Assembly (NCBI GenBank): GCA_019054805.1 | Contig: JAHQIY010000034.1 | Location: forward strand, 248,001 to 312,000 | DNA length: 64,000 nt | Source of the DNA: Brachionus manjavacas | Taxonomy: Eukaryota > Rotifera > Eurotatoria > Ploima > Brachionidae | Direction of reading: 5' to 3' | Shown here: positions 13,401-26,338 of the stretch, piece by piece | How positions within the stretch are numbered: position 1 is the stretch's first letter | How the letters are laid out: each line of letters starts with the position of its first letter | Made by a program: the position numbers and the translations under genes | The notes under the pieces: model-generated | Database searches by the model: none | What the model was told of the DNA's origin: nothing | What the model saw: the letters and a program-made list of their open reading frames with translations, nothing else

Positions 13401-16400
13401 CAAAATATTTCCATCAGTTCTTCTCAACATTTCCTTTCCGTTTCATAAAATAGAATGGGTCTTCATAAACGGACGGGCTCAAATGTTAAGTGATAATCTG
13501 CTGAGTTTTCCAAGAGCTGATAAAGACATCTCTTTTTTGTCTGATAGATGTTTGAGGATCTCGTTCATCTATATCAAAATCAAAATATTTCATCTCAATT
13601 ACTTTGAGAATTTGGTTCTGTTTGTAAAAGACTTTTCCATTTGATTCTTTCTTGTCATTATTGAATTTCATAAAATTTTTAGTGGGGTCGAACTTTATAT
13701 TTATTTTCATTCCAGTTTGTTAAATTATTCTCAACTGTTTTTGAAGTCCTTTTTTTGCACGCTAGATTATCAAGCTTAATATCCCCGAAATTGTTTATTT
13801 TTTGTTAATTTCTATCTTTAATTAAGTTTGAATCAGTCAACTGTTTTGGAATTTCTAAATTCGTTGATCCATTTGCCTACATTTTCAAAAGTTGATAAAA
13901 TAGAATTGTCGCAGGTATTTAAACAATTAAAAAAAATAAATAATGTGAATTTTGATTTTAAAAATTGAATTCTAGCCAAAATGTTGTATGATTTCTTTTT
14001 TGAAATTGACAGAAGACCAGTTTGCTCAATTGATAGACATTTTGATCGAAGAAATGTTCATTATTTATTTATCAGTGCCTGATCAAAACGATATAAGCAG
14101 TGATTTTAAATCTTACCTGGACAATCGAATTGAACTGTTAGACCACATTCTAAGAAATCAAAACATTCAATACAAAACCATCTATAAATTAATACCTTCT
14201 CGTTTGAAAGTGCAAAAAAAAATTTTTTCGTCATGCCAAAATAAAAGTCTAATCGATTATTTAAGAGGAATTTTAAATAACAACAGATCATTAGATTTAT
14301 CAAGCGCTGAAATTTTTGAATATTCCAAAAACATTTTACATAGGGTACAGACAATTTTTCTATATCGGGTTTATTTAAATCATAATAGGCTTATTTATGA
14401 ATTAATAAATTCCAATAGATTATTTTGTAGTATGTATCAACTATTCGACAAGCCAACTGAGGTAATTAAATTTTTTTTTTCATGCAAACAATTTTTAAAT
14501 TTTTTCTTTTTTTCAGCTGGACTTAAAGACTCACAACCTTTTAAATTGTTTTGGGGAAATCGAAGTCAATTTTAGCTATAATTTGACAAGTAGTGGTATA
14601 ATTGGAGTGGCAGTTACTTCTGGATCAAGTAAACAAAAATCTGAAAATCAAGAAATGGTCCAGTTGGCCAAAAAACAAGAAGAATTCATGGTTGACGCCA
14701 ATTTTGTGTGCATAAAATTAGCTTCCTCTCACCCATTTGTATTCATTCGACAACTTCCAATGATGGAGGGAATGTTACAAGGAAGAGTGGGCTATTCGTT
14801 TGATGAATTTAAAAAAAGAAAATTTGACAAATTATTCCATTATATAATTGATATCTTAAATATTCTTGTTCCATTCGTATTCCATCAAAAATATCGAGAA
14901 TATGTCAAAGCAATAGTTTCACACTATTTTGATGTTTTTCTAGTATGAGAACTCGATAATTTTTTTTTCAAAAATAATCCCCTTTTATTTATTAAGTCTT
15001 ACTGCGAAGAGAATAGAGAATTTATTGGGAGTCTTGTAATAAAATTTTGTGAATTTTTAGAGCGATTTGTAAACACAGACTTGGAATCAGGATACTTCGA
15101 AATCATAAAAAAGTATTGTAATATAATTGGGTAAGTGATATTTAATTATTGATAAAATAAATATTTAATAATTTCTATTAATTATTAATTATTTATTTAA
15201 ATTGACGCCTTGAAGGCCATGTTATTTTAAAAAGTCCAAATGAACCAAAAAAAAAACATTTAATAAGACAAAAAATACGGTCTACTTATTAAAATTTTTA
15301 AGTTTTGATTTTTTTAAATTTTAATTTCATTCACAATATATGCTCGATTTTGTGACAGCCTTAAAATTAGTAAAAGACGATTGTGATTGTATCTGACGAA
15401 CTGGTGGGTCATAATGGCTGAATTTTAGTTATGTTATAGAGATTAAAAAACTGAGTAGAATGTGAGTTTTAAAGGGGCATGGGAGTAAAAAATGTCAAAA
15501 ATTCATTCCTGCTTTAAATTTTTTTTATAAAGAATAACTAAAATTTTCTTGAGAATTTTTTCTTCAAAATTCAAGTTTACAAATGCAAAATAACTCCAAA
15601 CTTTTTTGATGCATTTTAGCTATGTCATCTTCCGTTACACATAACTTCCTTAGATATGATCCTAAAAGAACAAGTAGCTGTAAAATTAACTGTGACTTGG
15701 ACTTTATTATCTATAAATCAATTGTATATTATCTGTATTTCATTGGAAATTTGTTAGAAATAAAAAACTATGTATAAAGTGACAATCGTCCTTTTTGTGA
15801 CAAAATCAAATCCTCAAAATTTTGAATATGTCACATTAATTTCACAAAATATTGTAAGCAACTTTTATTAAACAGAGTTGTTGAATCATGGAATAAGCTA
15901 CCAAAAAGAGCAATATCATCAAGGTCAGTATATAGTTTCAAGGCTCAAATTGATAAAGAAATATTCAATTTGAGTACATAAAGACTGCAATAGCCTTAAT
16001 GGCTAAGCGCAAAATTTGCGCTGGTATACAGCACTGTACCTAAGTAACTTCTATTACAATACAAATTTCTTGACTAATTTTATAAGCTCTATTTTTATTT
16101 TAAAATTTTCATTTTTTTTATTCAAAATGTTCAGAAAACTCAGAATAGACTGTATTAACAATTATTTTAGTATTTTTTTTTCTTTAGACTACTCCAAAAA
16201 TCTTATCCTGAAATAAGTTCGCTAAAATTTTTGAGCTCAATTCAGTCAGTTCAATTTGAGAGTGCTTCAAAATTACAAAAATCTGTGCTAAGACACAATA
16301 TATTTTATTCGATTTATCAAACGCAACCAAAGCATGTAAATAGTCTTTTGCAAAAATTAAATATGCCATTGTGGAAAACAAAACAACTTGAACCATTTAT

Positions 16401-16873
16401 CAATAAACTCAGTAATAGATCAAACTATGAAGAAGTATTGTTCGTTCTGAACGAATTGGATACTGTATCGGAAAGGCAACCCATTATACTTTCACAATTT
16501 GCAATTTACTTGAAGAGTTTATTGGAAGACAATGATGATAAAATCAGAGATTATGCATTTTCTTTATTAATGAGATATTTAAGGTTAAATCCAAACGAAG
16601 CAAAACATTTCTACAAATCGTACAAAGATTGTTTGATAAGCGAAAAAAATAAAATTTATAATTCTGCCATCAAATTTTTGTCAGATTTTATTCTTCTTTC
16701 CTCAGGTAATTTATCAAAGATAGTAAATTTCAATCTTAATATTATTTTTTTTAGATAAATCGGAAATTTTGATTCGAGAAGCTATTCGAGGTTCTCAAAA
16801 ACACAATATTGATATAAGTGGAAAATTGTATGAGTCGATACGACTTCTACGTCTTGAAAAATATGTCTATTAA
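4409..16873 (+). CDS. INTS1: Integrator complex subunit 1
   Basis: This is the large scaffold subunit of the nuclear Integrator complex, which cleaves snRNA 3' ends and attenuates RNA polymerase II. Eleven exons join in phase: 4409-4442, 4491-5677, 6931-8390, 9186-9453, 10505-12273, 13827-13914, 13976-14461, 14517-14942, 14997-15130, 16198 minus 10 (16188)-16705, and 16755-16873. They give 2162 residues against about 2190 in human. Conserved blocks include GNNYIALGSR near the N-terminus, DSVGERCWVENPLCKDF, QDLLMSICVNC across an intron, GPPRRPP with CKSRNPDFLL, SSHPFVFIRQLPMMEG, and the C-terminal SIRLLRLEKYV. The protein is helical-repeat throughout, with a serine/asparagine-rich N-terminal linker. 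Five introns are about 48-61 nt. Introns 2, 3, 4, 5 and 9 are 0.7-1.6 kb and hold repeats. The first of two adjacent ATG codons is taken as the start. It appears complete and intact. Confidence 0.95.
5760..6545 (-). pseudogene. CR1-like LINE, RT C-terminal fragment in INTS1 intron 2
   Basis: On the minus strand the translation includes RRERGDMIQMFKFVRGYNKV, then AESIRDGPRGLSQQR, then KRENFFTNRMV. This is the characteristic C-terminal region downstream of the reverse transcriptase in CR1/Jockey-group LINEs. Upstream on the minus strand (about 6450-6540) KCKVMRVADN fits the block after the YADD motif. It is broken by stops and frame changes. The 3' end (about 5783-5810) runs into ATT/AAT trinucleotides, as in other copies here. 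It is the main reason this intron is long. Confidence 0.7.
9839..10212. repeat. GC-rich foldback repeat, copy 1 (INTS1 intron 4)
   Basis: A GC-rich patch stands out in the AT-rich intron. It begins GTAGTGTTGGATACGG and is packed with GGCGGTC, GACCGCC and GGCCGGT motifs. The segment at 9959-10013 (GGGCGGCCAAA ... GGCCAAATTTTTGGCGG) is the inverted partner of 10158-10203. The first 80 or so bases match, in reverse orientation, 44898-44998. It is probably a non-autonomous DNA transposon. Only the GTAGTGTTGG terminus is defined, and no transposase is visible. Confidence 0.6.
12421..12478 (-). repeat. Retroposon-like tail: small stem-loop plus (AAATA)n
   Basis: On the minus strand a short stem, GACCG/CGGTC around five bases, is followed by a run of AAATA units. 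The same layout recurs at several other places in the window and looks like the 3' end of a short retroposon. The rest of this element was not recognised. Confidence 0.4.
13098..13146 (+). repeat. Retroposon-like tail with (ATAA)n
   Basis: The sequence TTTAAGGCGTCCATTGAAT followed by ATAA units closely matches the reverse complement of about 15180-15225, which lies in another INTS1 intron. It is a dispersed short tail, probably from a non-LTR or SINE-like element. Confidence 0.4.
15860..15990 (+). pseudogene. CR1-like LINE extreme C-terminus in INTS1 intron 9
   Basis: The frame reads NRVVESWNKLPKRAISSRSV, then YSFKAQIDKEIF and a stop. This is the typical last block of CR1-like ORF2 proteins (N-R-V-V-x-x-W-N-x-L-P). 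No RT core is present, so it is a short 5'-truncated copy. Confidence 0.6.
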
Positions 16874-17830
16874 AAATTTTTTTTCTAAACTTGTTAATTT
16901 TTGTTTATAATCAATATAATATTTATATATTTTATGGTAAAATTAAACTTGAAATCTTTGAATTTTATCAATTTTTATTAACTAATTATTGAAAAAATAT
17001 ATCTCAACTATTCTACTAGCGTCTGTTTTTACACAAAAAAAAATTTTAAAAATTAAAAAAATTGCTTAATTAAAATTGCTTAAAATAATTATCATTCGCC
17101 ATCGTCGATTTGTATATATCGCAAAAAATTTAACATTTAATAAATAAAAACTTTCGCTAAACTAAATTAAAAATTTTGAAAAAGCCAATATTACAATCTT
17201 AAAAAAAATCTAAATAAAACGTTTATGAATAAAAAAATAAAAAAGAAGTTTAATATTTATTATTTAAAAAAAAACAAGCCACTATTTATCTCCAGCTTTT
17301 TAAGCATGCTTTCAGAAAATCTTATAGAATATTGGTTTGTTTAACTTGCCTATTGTTTTTACTCGACTCTTTAAAAAATTATTTTTGAGGGCATTTAATC
17401 ATTACCTGTTTTTATTTTATGCAAAAAAATAAAGAACAAAATTTAGAGCAAATTTTTTATTTTTTTACTTTTTTTTAGAAAATTATAACACTAATTATCT
17501 AAGTATAACAAAAAATTAAAATAAAAAGTAAATATATTTAAAAAAAAAAACTTAATTTATTTTGTGTTTTTCTATCCGGCTGATTACTTTTTCATTGTTT
17601 TCCAATCTATAATTATTAAAAATCCAAAATCATCATGAGCCTCTATTGTCATTATATCATTATGAGGTATGGAAAATATTCTATTAATGCAATTATTCAA
17701 TTATTCAGATATAATTTATTTCAACTAAGTTTTATTAGACTTTTTCATTATTTCTTAAGCACCTCAATAAACTTAATACTTTATTAAAAAAAACTTTCGG
17801 GAAACCCTTAAAATTAACATAAACTAATTA
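16874..17830. other. 3' flank of INTS1, AT-rich
   Basis: This is highly AT-rich sequence with several AATAAA-type hexamers that could serve as INTS1 polyadenylation signals (for example near 17143). No gene or repeat was recognised. Confidence 0.4.
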
Positions 17831-20800
17831 TGGAAAACAACTCAATTGACACTGGGTCAACTTTTCTAAGAACCCCACAAAACACGTAGCAACAATGTGT
17901 TAGCGTCGTTTCGGAGTACTCAAAGCGTACTAGAAATAAGCGTCCTGAAATGACTCCTGAGGAAAAAATCAGTAAACTTGAGTTTTCAACTTGGAAAACC
18001 AGACTCCAAATCTTGGAATCCTCACTAGCCTCGAAAGAAAAACTGATAAGTGAACTTCAATCTGAAGTCAGCTCTTTTGTGGTGAAATCGATCAATTAGA
18101 AAGTACGGTTCATTTTCAATCGATTAGAATAGATCAGACAGTTTCTGGAATTCAGCAACCTCAAGAATCGAGCTGGGTCTCTATTGCTAGCAGAGCAGTT
18201 GCTAGAGATGAGGAGAGAAGGTTAAAAGACCAACTGAACAAATCGAAGTGCTAAATTCAGCAGCCAACGAACAAGTCGAGAGAGAGAAACGTCGTAAAAA
18301 TGTTATCGTCTTTGGTGTCCCAGCTAGTGGAAACAAACCAAAGAGGCACAGGATAATGTTGACAAGGCTTTTATGAAGCGTAAGTTTAGAACACTTAAAA
18401 TTGACACTAAAAAGAATAAACTCGTCCGTCGTTTCAAACCAAACCCAGCAAATAATCGCCCACCACCAGTTCTAATCAAGCTTACAAATGAAAACGACCG
18501 TCAAATAGTACTATCCGCTGCAAAACAATAAAGAAACTTTACTGGGTACAAAGATATTTTTATTAATCCAGACTTGACCGAAGCACAGCGTATTTTAAAC
18601 AAACAAATGAGAGATGACAGATATAGGTTAAATCAACGCGATATCGATAGTGCATCTAATGTGCGTTATGGAATTGGTAGGAATGGTTTTCGGAAGTACA
18701 CAGTCGAAATAATGCCGTCGATCAAGGACGACATGCAAGTCTAAAACCCTTACTCCCGAAATTGAATTTTGCAGCGTTATTTCTAGCTTAGTCTTTTGGA
18801 GTGAAAAAAAAACTTTGAAAAATATTAATGAAGCGAACTCAAACTTTAACATGATGAAGTCAACCAAATCATCAAAAAATTTAAAAATGTATGTACACAA
18901 ATTCAACGTCATTATGTAATAAGTTGGAGGAATAAGTTCTGTTGGCAAATTATGAAAATCTCGACTAAATATTCGTTGCCGAAACATGGTTCTCTGATAA
19001 CTTTAGCCCGTGTTTAAATGGATACGTTATATTTTTCACAAATAAAAAAAACTGTTTGGGAGGTGGAGTTTGCATTTACGTTAATAAAAAATTCAATTCG
19101 TACGAGTTCCATGACTCGGTTCTTTGTGACAATGAGCTCGAACAAGTTTGGTGTGGTTTAACTATAGAGGGAGAGAGAATTATGTCTGATTGCTTTTACA
19201 GACCCCCTGGTAAAAAAGCAAACGAAAACAAAATACTTGAGAGTATTAAGATGTCGTATGGAATATTAAATAGTTCCAAATATGATGGTGTAATTATATG
19301 TGGAGATTTAAATTGTCCCAATATTGACTGGAATCAAGGTAAGTTCACAGTTTGTTCACTACCAAGCGACTCTTTTGAAAATTTACTAATCGACTCGTTA
19401 GACGACTATTTTTATCATCAAAATGTAATCAAGCCCACATTATAGACGTGAATAACCCTTCTAAGAGCCTTCTCGACCTAGTAATAACCGAATCAAATGA
19501 TCGTATTTATGATATTGTTCATGGTCCGCTTTTGGCTTTAACAACAAAAGGGCATCACACTCTACTTTGGAACTATGAGCTCGAACCCTTACACGAATGT
19601 TCCAAAATTTTGTACAAAAGAGTTTAACTATGAAAAGGGTGATTATGAATCTATTTATAATTTCATTAGACAGATTGACTGGAGCCAAATTTTCAAAAAT
19701 TCAACCGTTGAAGATATGTACCATAAATTTTTGATTTACTACAATCGAGCTTGTAATCAGTTCATTCCCAAAAAGACATTTGTAAGGAAACATCAGCCAT
19801 GGATGTCGAGAGATCTTAAAGCAGTGGTGAGAAAAAAGCACTCATCGTGGCGAACTTATGCTGTAAGCGGATGGTCTTGTGACAAAAAAGGTACCAATGC
19901 AGCCAGGAATATGAATATCGAAAAGCGATCAAGCTTGCAGTCAAAAATTACGAATCGAAGTTAGTTAAGCTATCAAGAGCAAACCCAAAACTCGTCTACA
20001 AGTACATAAATAGTAAAATTTCTAAAAAACAATCGATTAAAGCGTTGAAATCGAACAAACTTTTGGTAACAAACCCGATCTAAATAGTTAACATATTAAA
20101 CGAGTATTTTCTTTCGGTGTTCAATGTCGATACTTCGTCATGTTTACCCCCGTTTAATTCCAAAACAGAAAAAGTTTGTGATCCATGTCCGAAAGACATC
20201 TCAAGTGTAAGTAAAATTTGTGAGAAGCTAAAATTATTAGATCCAAATATGGCAGTAGGCCCTAATAAAATTCATAATAAGGTCTTAAAGTCTGCAACCG
20301 ATGCTTTCTCAATTACCCTGGCTTATATTTTTCGGAAGTATTTTGTTGACGGAATCTTACCAGCAACTTGGAAACGAGTGAACATTACACCTTTACATAA
20401 AAGTGGGAGCCGTACTGATGCCAAAAATTATCGTCCTGTTTCTCTCACAAGTGACGTCTTTCAAGTGTTTGAGAGTTTTGTAAAAGAATCCATTTTAAGG
20501 CATCTCATTGGGAACGACTTAATCTCTAGGGCCCAAATTGGTTTCCTACCGAACAAGTCATGTACAACCAATCTTCTTGAAACGATTGATATACTACAGA
20601 CGCTCTTGAAAATGGCTTTCCAGGAGATGTTATCTATATCGCCAAAGCTTTTGACAAGGTTTCTCATCGTCAAATTACTGTACAAGCTCCGATTCTATGG
20701 ATTTGGAGAAAAACTAATAGCTTGGATCAATGGATTTTTAACGGGGCGCACACAAAGAGTAGTACTTAGTAGAATCATCTTCACAATGGGATGATATAAC

Positions 20801-21775
20801 TAGTGGTGTACCTCAAGGTTCGGTTTTAGGAACTATTCTTTTTGTCATCTTAATTAATGACATGTTAGAGATGATTGAGTCAAACTTTGAAGCTTATGCT
20901 GATGATACGAAGATTATTTCTGTCGTTAAAAAAATTCCAATCATTGATAGATCTTCAAGGGGACTTTGACAAAGTATCAAGTTGATCAACGAATTGGTCT
21001 AGTCAACTTAATACTGATAAATGTAAAGTTGTGCACTTTGGTTATTCAAAAACAAGGTTTGACAATGAAATTAAGTCAAAGAGTTTGGTCGACAACCCTT
21101 CTCAAAGTCGATTTTTTGAGAAAGACCTCGGCATTTATTTCCAAAACGGCTTTAAGTGGGACGTACAAGTGAAAAATTGTACTGCTAAGGCAAACAGAGT
21201 TTTAGGAATGATCAAGAAACCTTTTAATCTTCCTAACCAAGAAAGATCAGATTACTATACACATCATTGGTCTGACCTCTTCTGGAATATTCACTCAGTT
21301 TGTGGTGCCCGTATTTTGAAAAGGATACCGCGGAGCTTGAAAAAGTACAGAGCAGAGCGACGAAGCTAGTTCCGGAACTCAAATATCTCGAATACCCGCA
21401 ACGACTCATAAGACTAGGCCTAAATGACCTGAAGACGCGAAGGTTGAGAGGAGATTTGATCCAAATGTACAAATTAGTAAATAAAATGGAGAAAGAGAAT
21501 TTTGTAAACCACATAAATTTTCGATCTGCGGCTGACTCAAGCTTCAATTACAATCTTAGAAGGCACAAAAAAACCATTCATAGAGAAAAAGTAAAAAAAA
21601 TTGTATTCCAAGATTTAACTTTTTTGTAAACAGTGAGGCTGTTGAAGCAAGAAGCCTGAACAGTTTTAAGTCGAAGCTTGATGACTGGTTGGCAAAAAAA
21701 TTTGTAACGACTGCTATAGCTCTATGAGCTCACTTGAACTGGTATCAAGTTGCAGTTTATTTTAATACTACTACT
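17830..21775 (+). mobile_element. CR1-like LINE, long but broken copy
   Basis: This is a nearly full-length non-LTR retrotransposon. ORF1 pieces lie at about 17930-18745: a coiled-coil-like start (TPEEKISKLEF), a region with RRKNVIVFGVP, and LTEAQRILNKQMRDDRY. The endonuclease is at about 18985-19445, with ETWFSDN, GGGVCIYVNK, YRPPGKK and GDLNCPNIDWN. The reverse transcriptase is at about 20100-21200, with LPATWKRVNITPLHKSGSR, NYRPVSLTSD, FLPNKSCTTNL, AKAFDKVSHRQ, GVPQGSVLG and the catalytic YADDTKI near 20897. The C-terminal block RATKLVPELKYLEYP and GDLIQMYKLVNKME ends near 21730. Several frameshifts and stops break both ORFs. The 3' end passes into TACTACTAC. It sits between INTS1 and the WD40 gene. 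Confidence 0.85.
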
Positions 21776-21779
21776 ATTC

Positions 21780-22290
21780 GATTTTTCGATTATTCAAAAT
21801 AAGATCACTCTTTTATTGAAATTAATTTCAAATGATATCGATTGAAAAAATAAAATTAAAATTTAATTAATTGTTATTTTTAAAACTTAAAATGATTTTT
21901 AATTTAATTACTTTTGAAAAATTTCAATCCGGATTTTTTAATTTTACTTTTAGAAAGTCAGAGACAAAGACCTTTAACTAAGCTGAGTCAAATAAATAAA
22001 ATGGATTTTTGTTAGTCAATGTCGGGACTTAAATATTAGCAGAAAATAATTTTCTTGTTGCATTATTTTATAATATCAAAGAATTAAAATATTAAAGCAC
22101 GAAAAATTACAACCGTTTTTTATGTAGGACAGTTAGAAGAAACTTCCAGAGAACTCGCTGTCAAAAACTAAATCACCTTAAATCTGAGTTAACCCTAAAA
22201 ATTGACTAATAGAAATCATAGAACTTTTTAAAATTATCTCTTCGAGAAGTTAGAGTTCAGAAAACATGGCAATCTTCAAACATTACTATG
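21780..22290. other. AT-rich stretch without recognised content
   Basis: No coding frame, repeat end or RNA gene was recognised between the LINE and the MULE remnant. Confidence 0.4.
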
Positions 22291-22299
22291 ATTCAAAAC

Positions 22300-23050
22300 A
22301 GATGCCCCTATTTCAAAAGATCCTTCAAATTACTGATCAATTAGTAAAGCGACTGTATACGACTGTTTACAAATGAACATTTTCGGTTCTTGAAATCGAC
22401 TAAATCGGGTACTATGACATATAGTAAAGGTTCGTGCTTTTATAATCCTCAAATTCATCCTAATCACAATTAAGGGGAACAGTCATCCAGTTTTCAACAT
22501 AAGTTTGATCGATTTGTTGATTATTTTTATTGCCTACAGAATATAATTTTAGGTTATTGTTTATTTTATGTTTAATGACCGGTTGTTTTCTCAGTAACCA
22601 TTGTGCAGCGGCTGTCCAATCTGCAAGTGTTATCTCGACTTGGGTCTTAAATGCTTTGGTATTTTTTTCAGCTGGATCTCTAATGGTTGACCAAAAATGA
22701 ATGATTCGTTCATCTACAACTGATATAAATCTCGGTACAGAAAGTCTATCTTTGAAAGTAGACTGTTCCTTTAATTAGGGATTAGTTGATTCTAAAGCAT
22801 TGTTTTGAACTTGGGGAACCTAGAGCGTGGCCTTCGGACCAACCAGGTTGCTTTGTAACTCATTTTTCTTTAAAATACTTAATGAAATTTTCAACGAATG
22901 AGTCGTTTTTTAAAAGCCATTTATCACAAAATAATCGAATCACTGCTTTGAATATATCTTCATTGATTGATAATTGTATTCCCATGATATCTGACATAAT
23001 TGCATTCCTGGTCTCACTTGAATTTTTGAAACTAAGTGCTTATTAACATT
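22300..23050 (-). pseudogene. MULE transposase remnant (C-terminal part of the catalytic region)
   Basis: The minus-strand pieces read SDIMGIQLSINEDIFKAVI, LFCDKWLLKNDSFVENFI, WSEGHALGSPSS, LSVPRFISVVDERIIHFWS, RDPAEKNTKAFKTQV and LADWTAAAQWLLRKQP. The W-x-EGHA-x-G-P-S-x-N-x-x-LES block and the following helix match MULE-type transposases that carry a SWIM zinc finger further on. There are frame changes and at least one stop. No terminal inverted repeats were identified. Confidence 0.55.
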
Positions 23051-23454
23051 TCTAAGCACATGACGATACTGTGTTATCTTGAATTACTGCTGTTGTCATC
23101 ATTTCGATCGAGTTTCAATTGATTTTTTAAGGATTTGCCGTAAAATAACATAATGAAAAATACTATTTGTAATATTTTTGGTTTATAAAAATACGAAATG
23201 GTGAAGTATAAATTAATTTGGTTAAATTAATATTAATTTGGTTAAGAAACCTTTTTTTGAATTGGTTGTTTGATTTGCACAGGTAATTGTAATTTTTTGG
23301 TGTCAATTAAGAATAAATTTGCGACGAAATACACCAATTAGGTGTTAAATTTTGGTAATCGAGTTTCGCCTTAGATTATATGTTTGTGGTGATATTCTTT
23401 ATTTTTTTGGTAAATTAAAAAAATATTATTGGTGAACGATAATTGTATGCCTTT

Positions 23455-23900
23455 TCGCAGATGATCTAGTTACATTCTTCATGTTCCAAAAAAGGGAAAC
23501 CTAGAAAATAAAAATAAGATAAATAAATACACCAACGAACTAGAACAATGGCTTATTCAGTGGAAAATAAAGATATCATTTTAAAAGTCGTGTTGAGTAG
23601 TCTAAGATATTGATAATCTTTTCTTTGAAATTTATTGAAATAGAATGAGCCAAAAAAAAATCAAGTTTCTTGGTATTAAATTTATTACCAGTATATTTAA
23701 GTTAAACTTTAATATACCGGTAGACGTAATTAAAGAACGTTGCAATAAAAGGCTAAATATTATTAAGACATTGTTAAACAAAAAATGGTGTCCATATCAA
23801 AATTCACTAGGAAATTTATATAAATCTTTAGTCGGATCAATTTTAGACTTTTTTTTTCTTTGCTTGTTTTCATTTTCAAGATTTAAGGTTAATCAACAGG
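23455..23900 (+). pseudogene. LINE reverse-transcriptase fragment, second family
   Basis: A YADD-type block (FADDLVTFFMF) at about 23455 is followed by LEQWLIQWKIKIS, then FLGIKF, IKERCNKRLNIIKTL and YKSLVGSILDF. This is the RT palm-to-thumb region of a non-LTR element. It closely resembles the minus-strand fragment at 50155-50700 and differs from the CR1-like copies. It is 5' and 3' truncated, with frame breaks. Confidence 0.65.
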
Positions 23901-24049
23901 CTAGTACCGTAGCCTCATGAGACTGATTAACACTTCATTTATTTAATTTATTATTAAATAAAAATAAAAACAAATTTTAAAAATTAAATAGAGTCATTGA
24001 TTTAATAGTTTTTTGAAAAAATTTAACAACAAGATATTTATAGTAATTC

Positions 24050-24838
24050 AGGGTTGAACCGTTAATGGGGTTAGACCGTGAATTCTTTTTTGTAAAAAAA
24101 ATTTTTCTATTAAATAAAAAAAAGAATATAAAAAATGTCTTTGTTAATAAAAATGACCAATAAAAAAGAAATTTTTTTTTTTTGTATTTCATTTAAACGA
24201 CTAATCTTCGCTAATTAAAAGAAAATGCCGATCCTCAAAAAAAAACTTTCAAGATTATTAGTAAAAATTTGAACAAAGAATACTGTTGTATGTATTTTTT
24301 GATGCTGATTACGAATTTCTTATTGAAAAATTCAAAAACTTAACCGATTTTCTGTTATTTTAAAATAAAATAAGTTTAAGAAAAAATTGGGATTGAGGTT
24401 CAACCGTTAATTTCATTTATTGCAAAAAATAATGTGAATTTTCTATTTGATTGATATCATAAAAAAAAACTTTTTAAAAATGCCGAGAAGTAACTTCCTA
24501 GAGGCTTTGGAATTTTTTTGTTCAAAAAAGTGTTCTAAATAAATAAATTTTGTTTTAAGATAGGATACATTTATTCTCTTATACTTTTTTTTGTATTTTA
24601 ATTGCTTGAATTTATGTAATTCACGGATATACCCCAATGTAAGAGTTGAAACGTTAATGAAAGATCTTATTTTATTTCAACTATAACTTTTGAACCGTTC
24701 TATTATATTGAATAAAGTTTTTTTTTAATTAAAGACAATATTCTCTTTTATTATTTTATTTTTTTTTCAAAAAAAAAATAAATCTCACAACTAATTAGCG
24801 ATCAAATAAAAGAATTCACGGTTTTACCCCGTTTGACT
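24050..24838. repeat. Composite inverted-repeat element
   Basis: The left end (about 24050-24090) has GGGGTTAGACCGTGAATTC. The right end (about 24813-24836) is its inverted counterpart, GAATTCACGGTTTTACCCC. Two further internal copies occur: TTCAACCGTTAAT near 24398, and an inverted version near 24617-24663. This looks like nested or dimerised MITEs. No coding sequence is inside. Confidence 0.5.
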
Positions 24839-24839
24839 A

Positions 24840-26338
24840 TAAGTTAAATAATTCAAATTTTGAAACAAAATCTGTGTAAATTAAATTATGTTATTGAAAA
24901 TTGAAATCTTAAACGTTGAAAACTTTAACATTGATCTCTTGATCACAAAGCAATTTATTAATATTGAACAAAAATGTTCAAATGTTTTTTCTTTACTTTT
25001 CGATTTGGCCATTGGTTCAATAAGGTTATTGTTGTTCCTTAAAATATAATTCAAATTTCTTGAGTCATTTCTCTTTAATTTTTCTTGACTAAGTCATTTT
25101 ATTTCATCTAATTTCTGGTGATGTCATAATCATGTTGCTTAAACGTTTTAAGGCAAGTCCAATTTCGGAAATGAGCTTTAATTTTGGTGATTTTGAATTA
25201 GACTCAGTCGCCATGATAGCTGCCTGAACTCGTTTAAGTCAAATCACCAAAATAAAGATACTTTTAAGAATTTTTTTAGTTTTTTAAGCAATTATCTTTA
25301 AAGAATAAATATTGAAATTTCACCATTTTTTAAGACCATTCTGAAAATAAACATGCATCATAAAGTAGAAATGTTATTTCCTAAGATATTACTTAACCTA
25401 TGATTGATTTTACTAATATTTGGTTTATTTTCTGCTTCATTGAATAATACTTTTAAGAAGTTTCAGATTAAATCTAACAGCTGCATTCTGAATGAATTGA
25501 AATTAATTTAAATTTATTTCTGAGAATGAGTTTAGACCCGGTGACAAAATTTTTATTAAATTGAGTCTCCTCATGCATTTTTTTTCTTCTATTTGTTTTG
25601 AAAAGCAGTGTAGTTCATCAAAGGAGAGACCTAGGAATCTATCATTTAGGATAGGGCATATTTTCATTAAAGAGCTATTATTATTTTTCTCATACTTATT
25701 GAAAAAATTGTGTAATTGTGTAACATTTATTGGAAAATTTTAATTTTCCATTTACACAGTCATAATTCTAATTTTTTGATACAATTAGTACAGGTTGTCA
25801 ATAAATTGCTCATTTTTCTCTTTCAATAGCAACGATACTTTAAATTTCTTTTGAAAATAAAACTTTTAATTTTTGTGAATTAAAAATTTGTTATCAATTT
25901 TAAAACGCTTAACGCAATAGATGTCATAAGCATATTAGTTTAGAAAAAGCAGGTATTTTTATTTATTTTATTTTAAAAAATAAACATTTTTAACCAAATT
26001 TAAAGAACTTTTTGCAAGTTGTTTATAAAACTTTGTTTTTGTTCAAAAAGCATTAATTCTAACAAAACACAAATTTATTTAACCAAAGCTAATAACAAAA
26101 GAGATTTTAATGAATTTCCTATTTCTTCCAAAGGAAAATCGCTCAAATAAAGTTGTCATAGAAATATTTGTTTTTGATTTTTATTTTAGGTAGATATTAT
26201 GCTTTTTAAAAGCGAATAGTCTTTAATTGAATTAAACATAATTTTAAATGAAACAATCTTTGATTATTGATAAAAAAAATTGTAAATTTTAAGAATTGAT
26301 TACTCTTCTTGAATTTATTAAAACAATAAAAATTTTAA
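24840..26338. other. AT-rich stretch upstream of the WD40 gene
   Basis: The promoter and first coding exon of the WD40 gene probably lie here. I could not fix an initiator exon whose phase fits the next one. An ATG near 26110 opens a short frame (MNFLFLPKENRSNK) but does not join in phase. No repeat was recognised. Confidence 0.35.

Noticed and set aside
15340-15800. Possible MITE with TTTGTGACA and ACGATTGT ends in INTS1 intron 9
   Set aside because: The inverted similarity is patchy and could be chance in AT-rich DNA.
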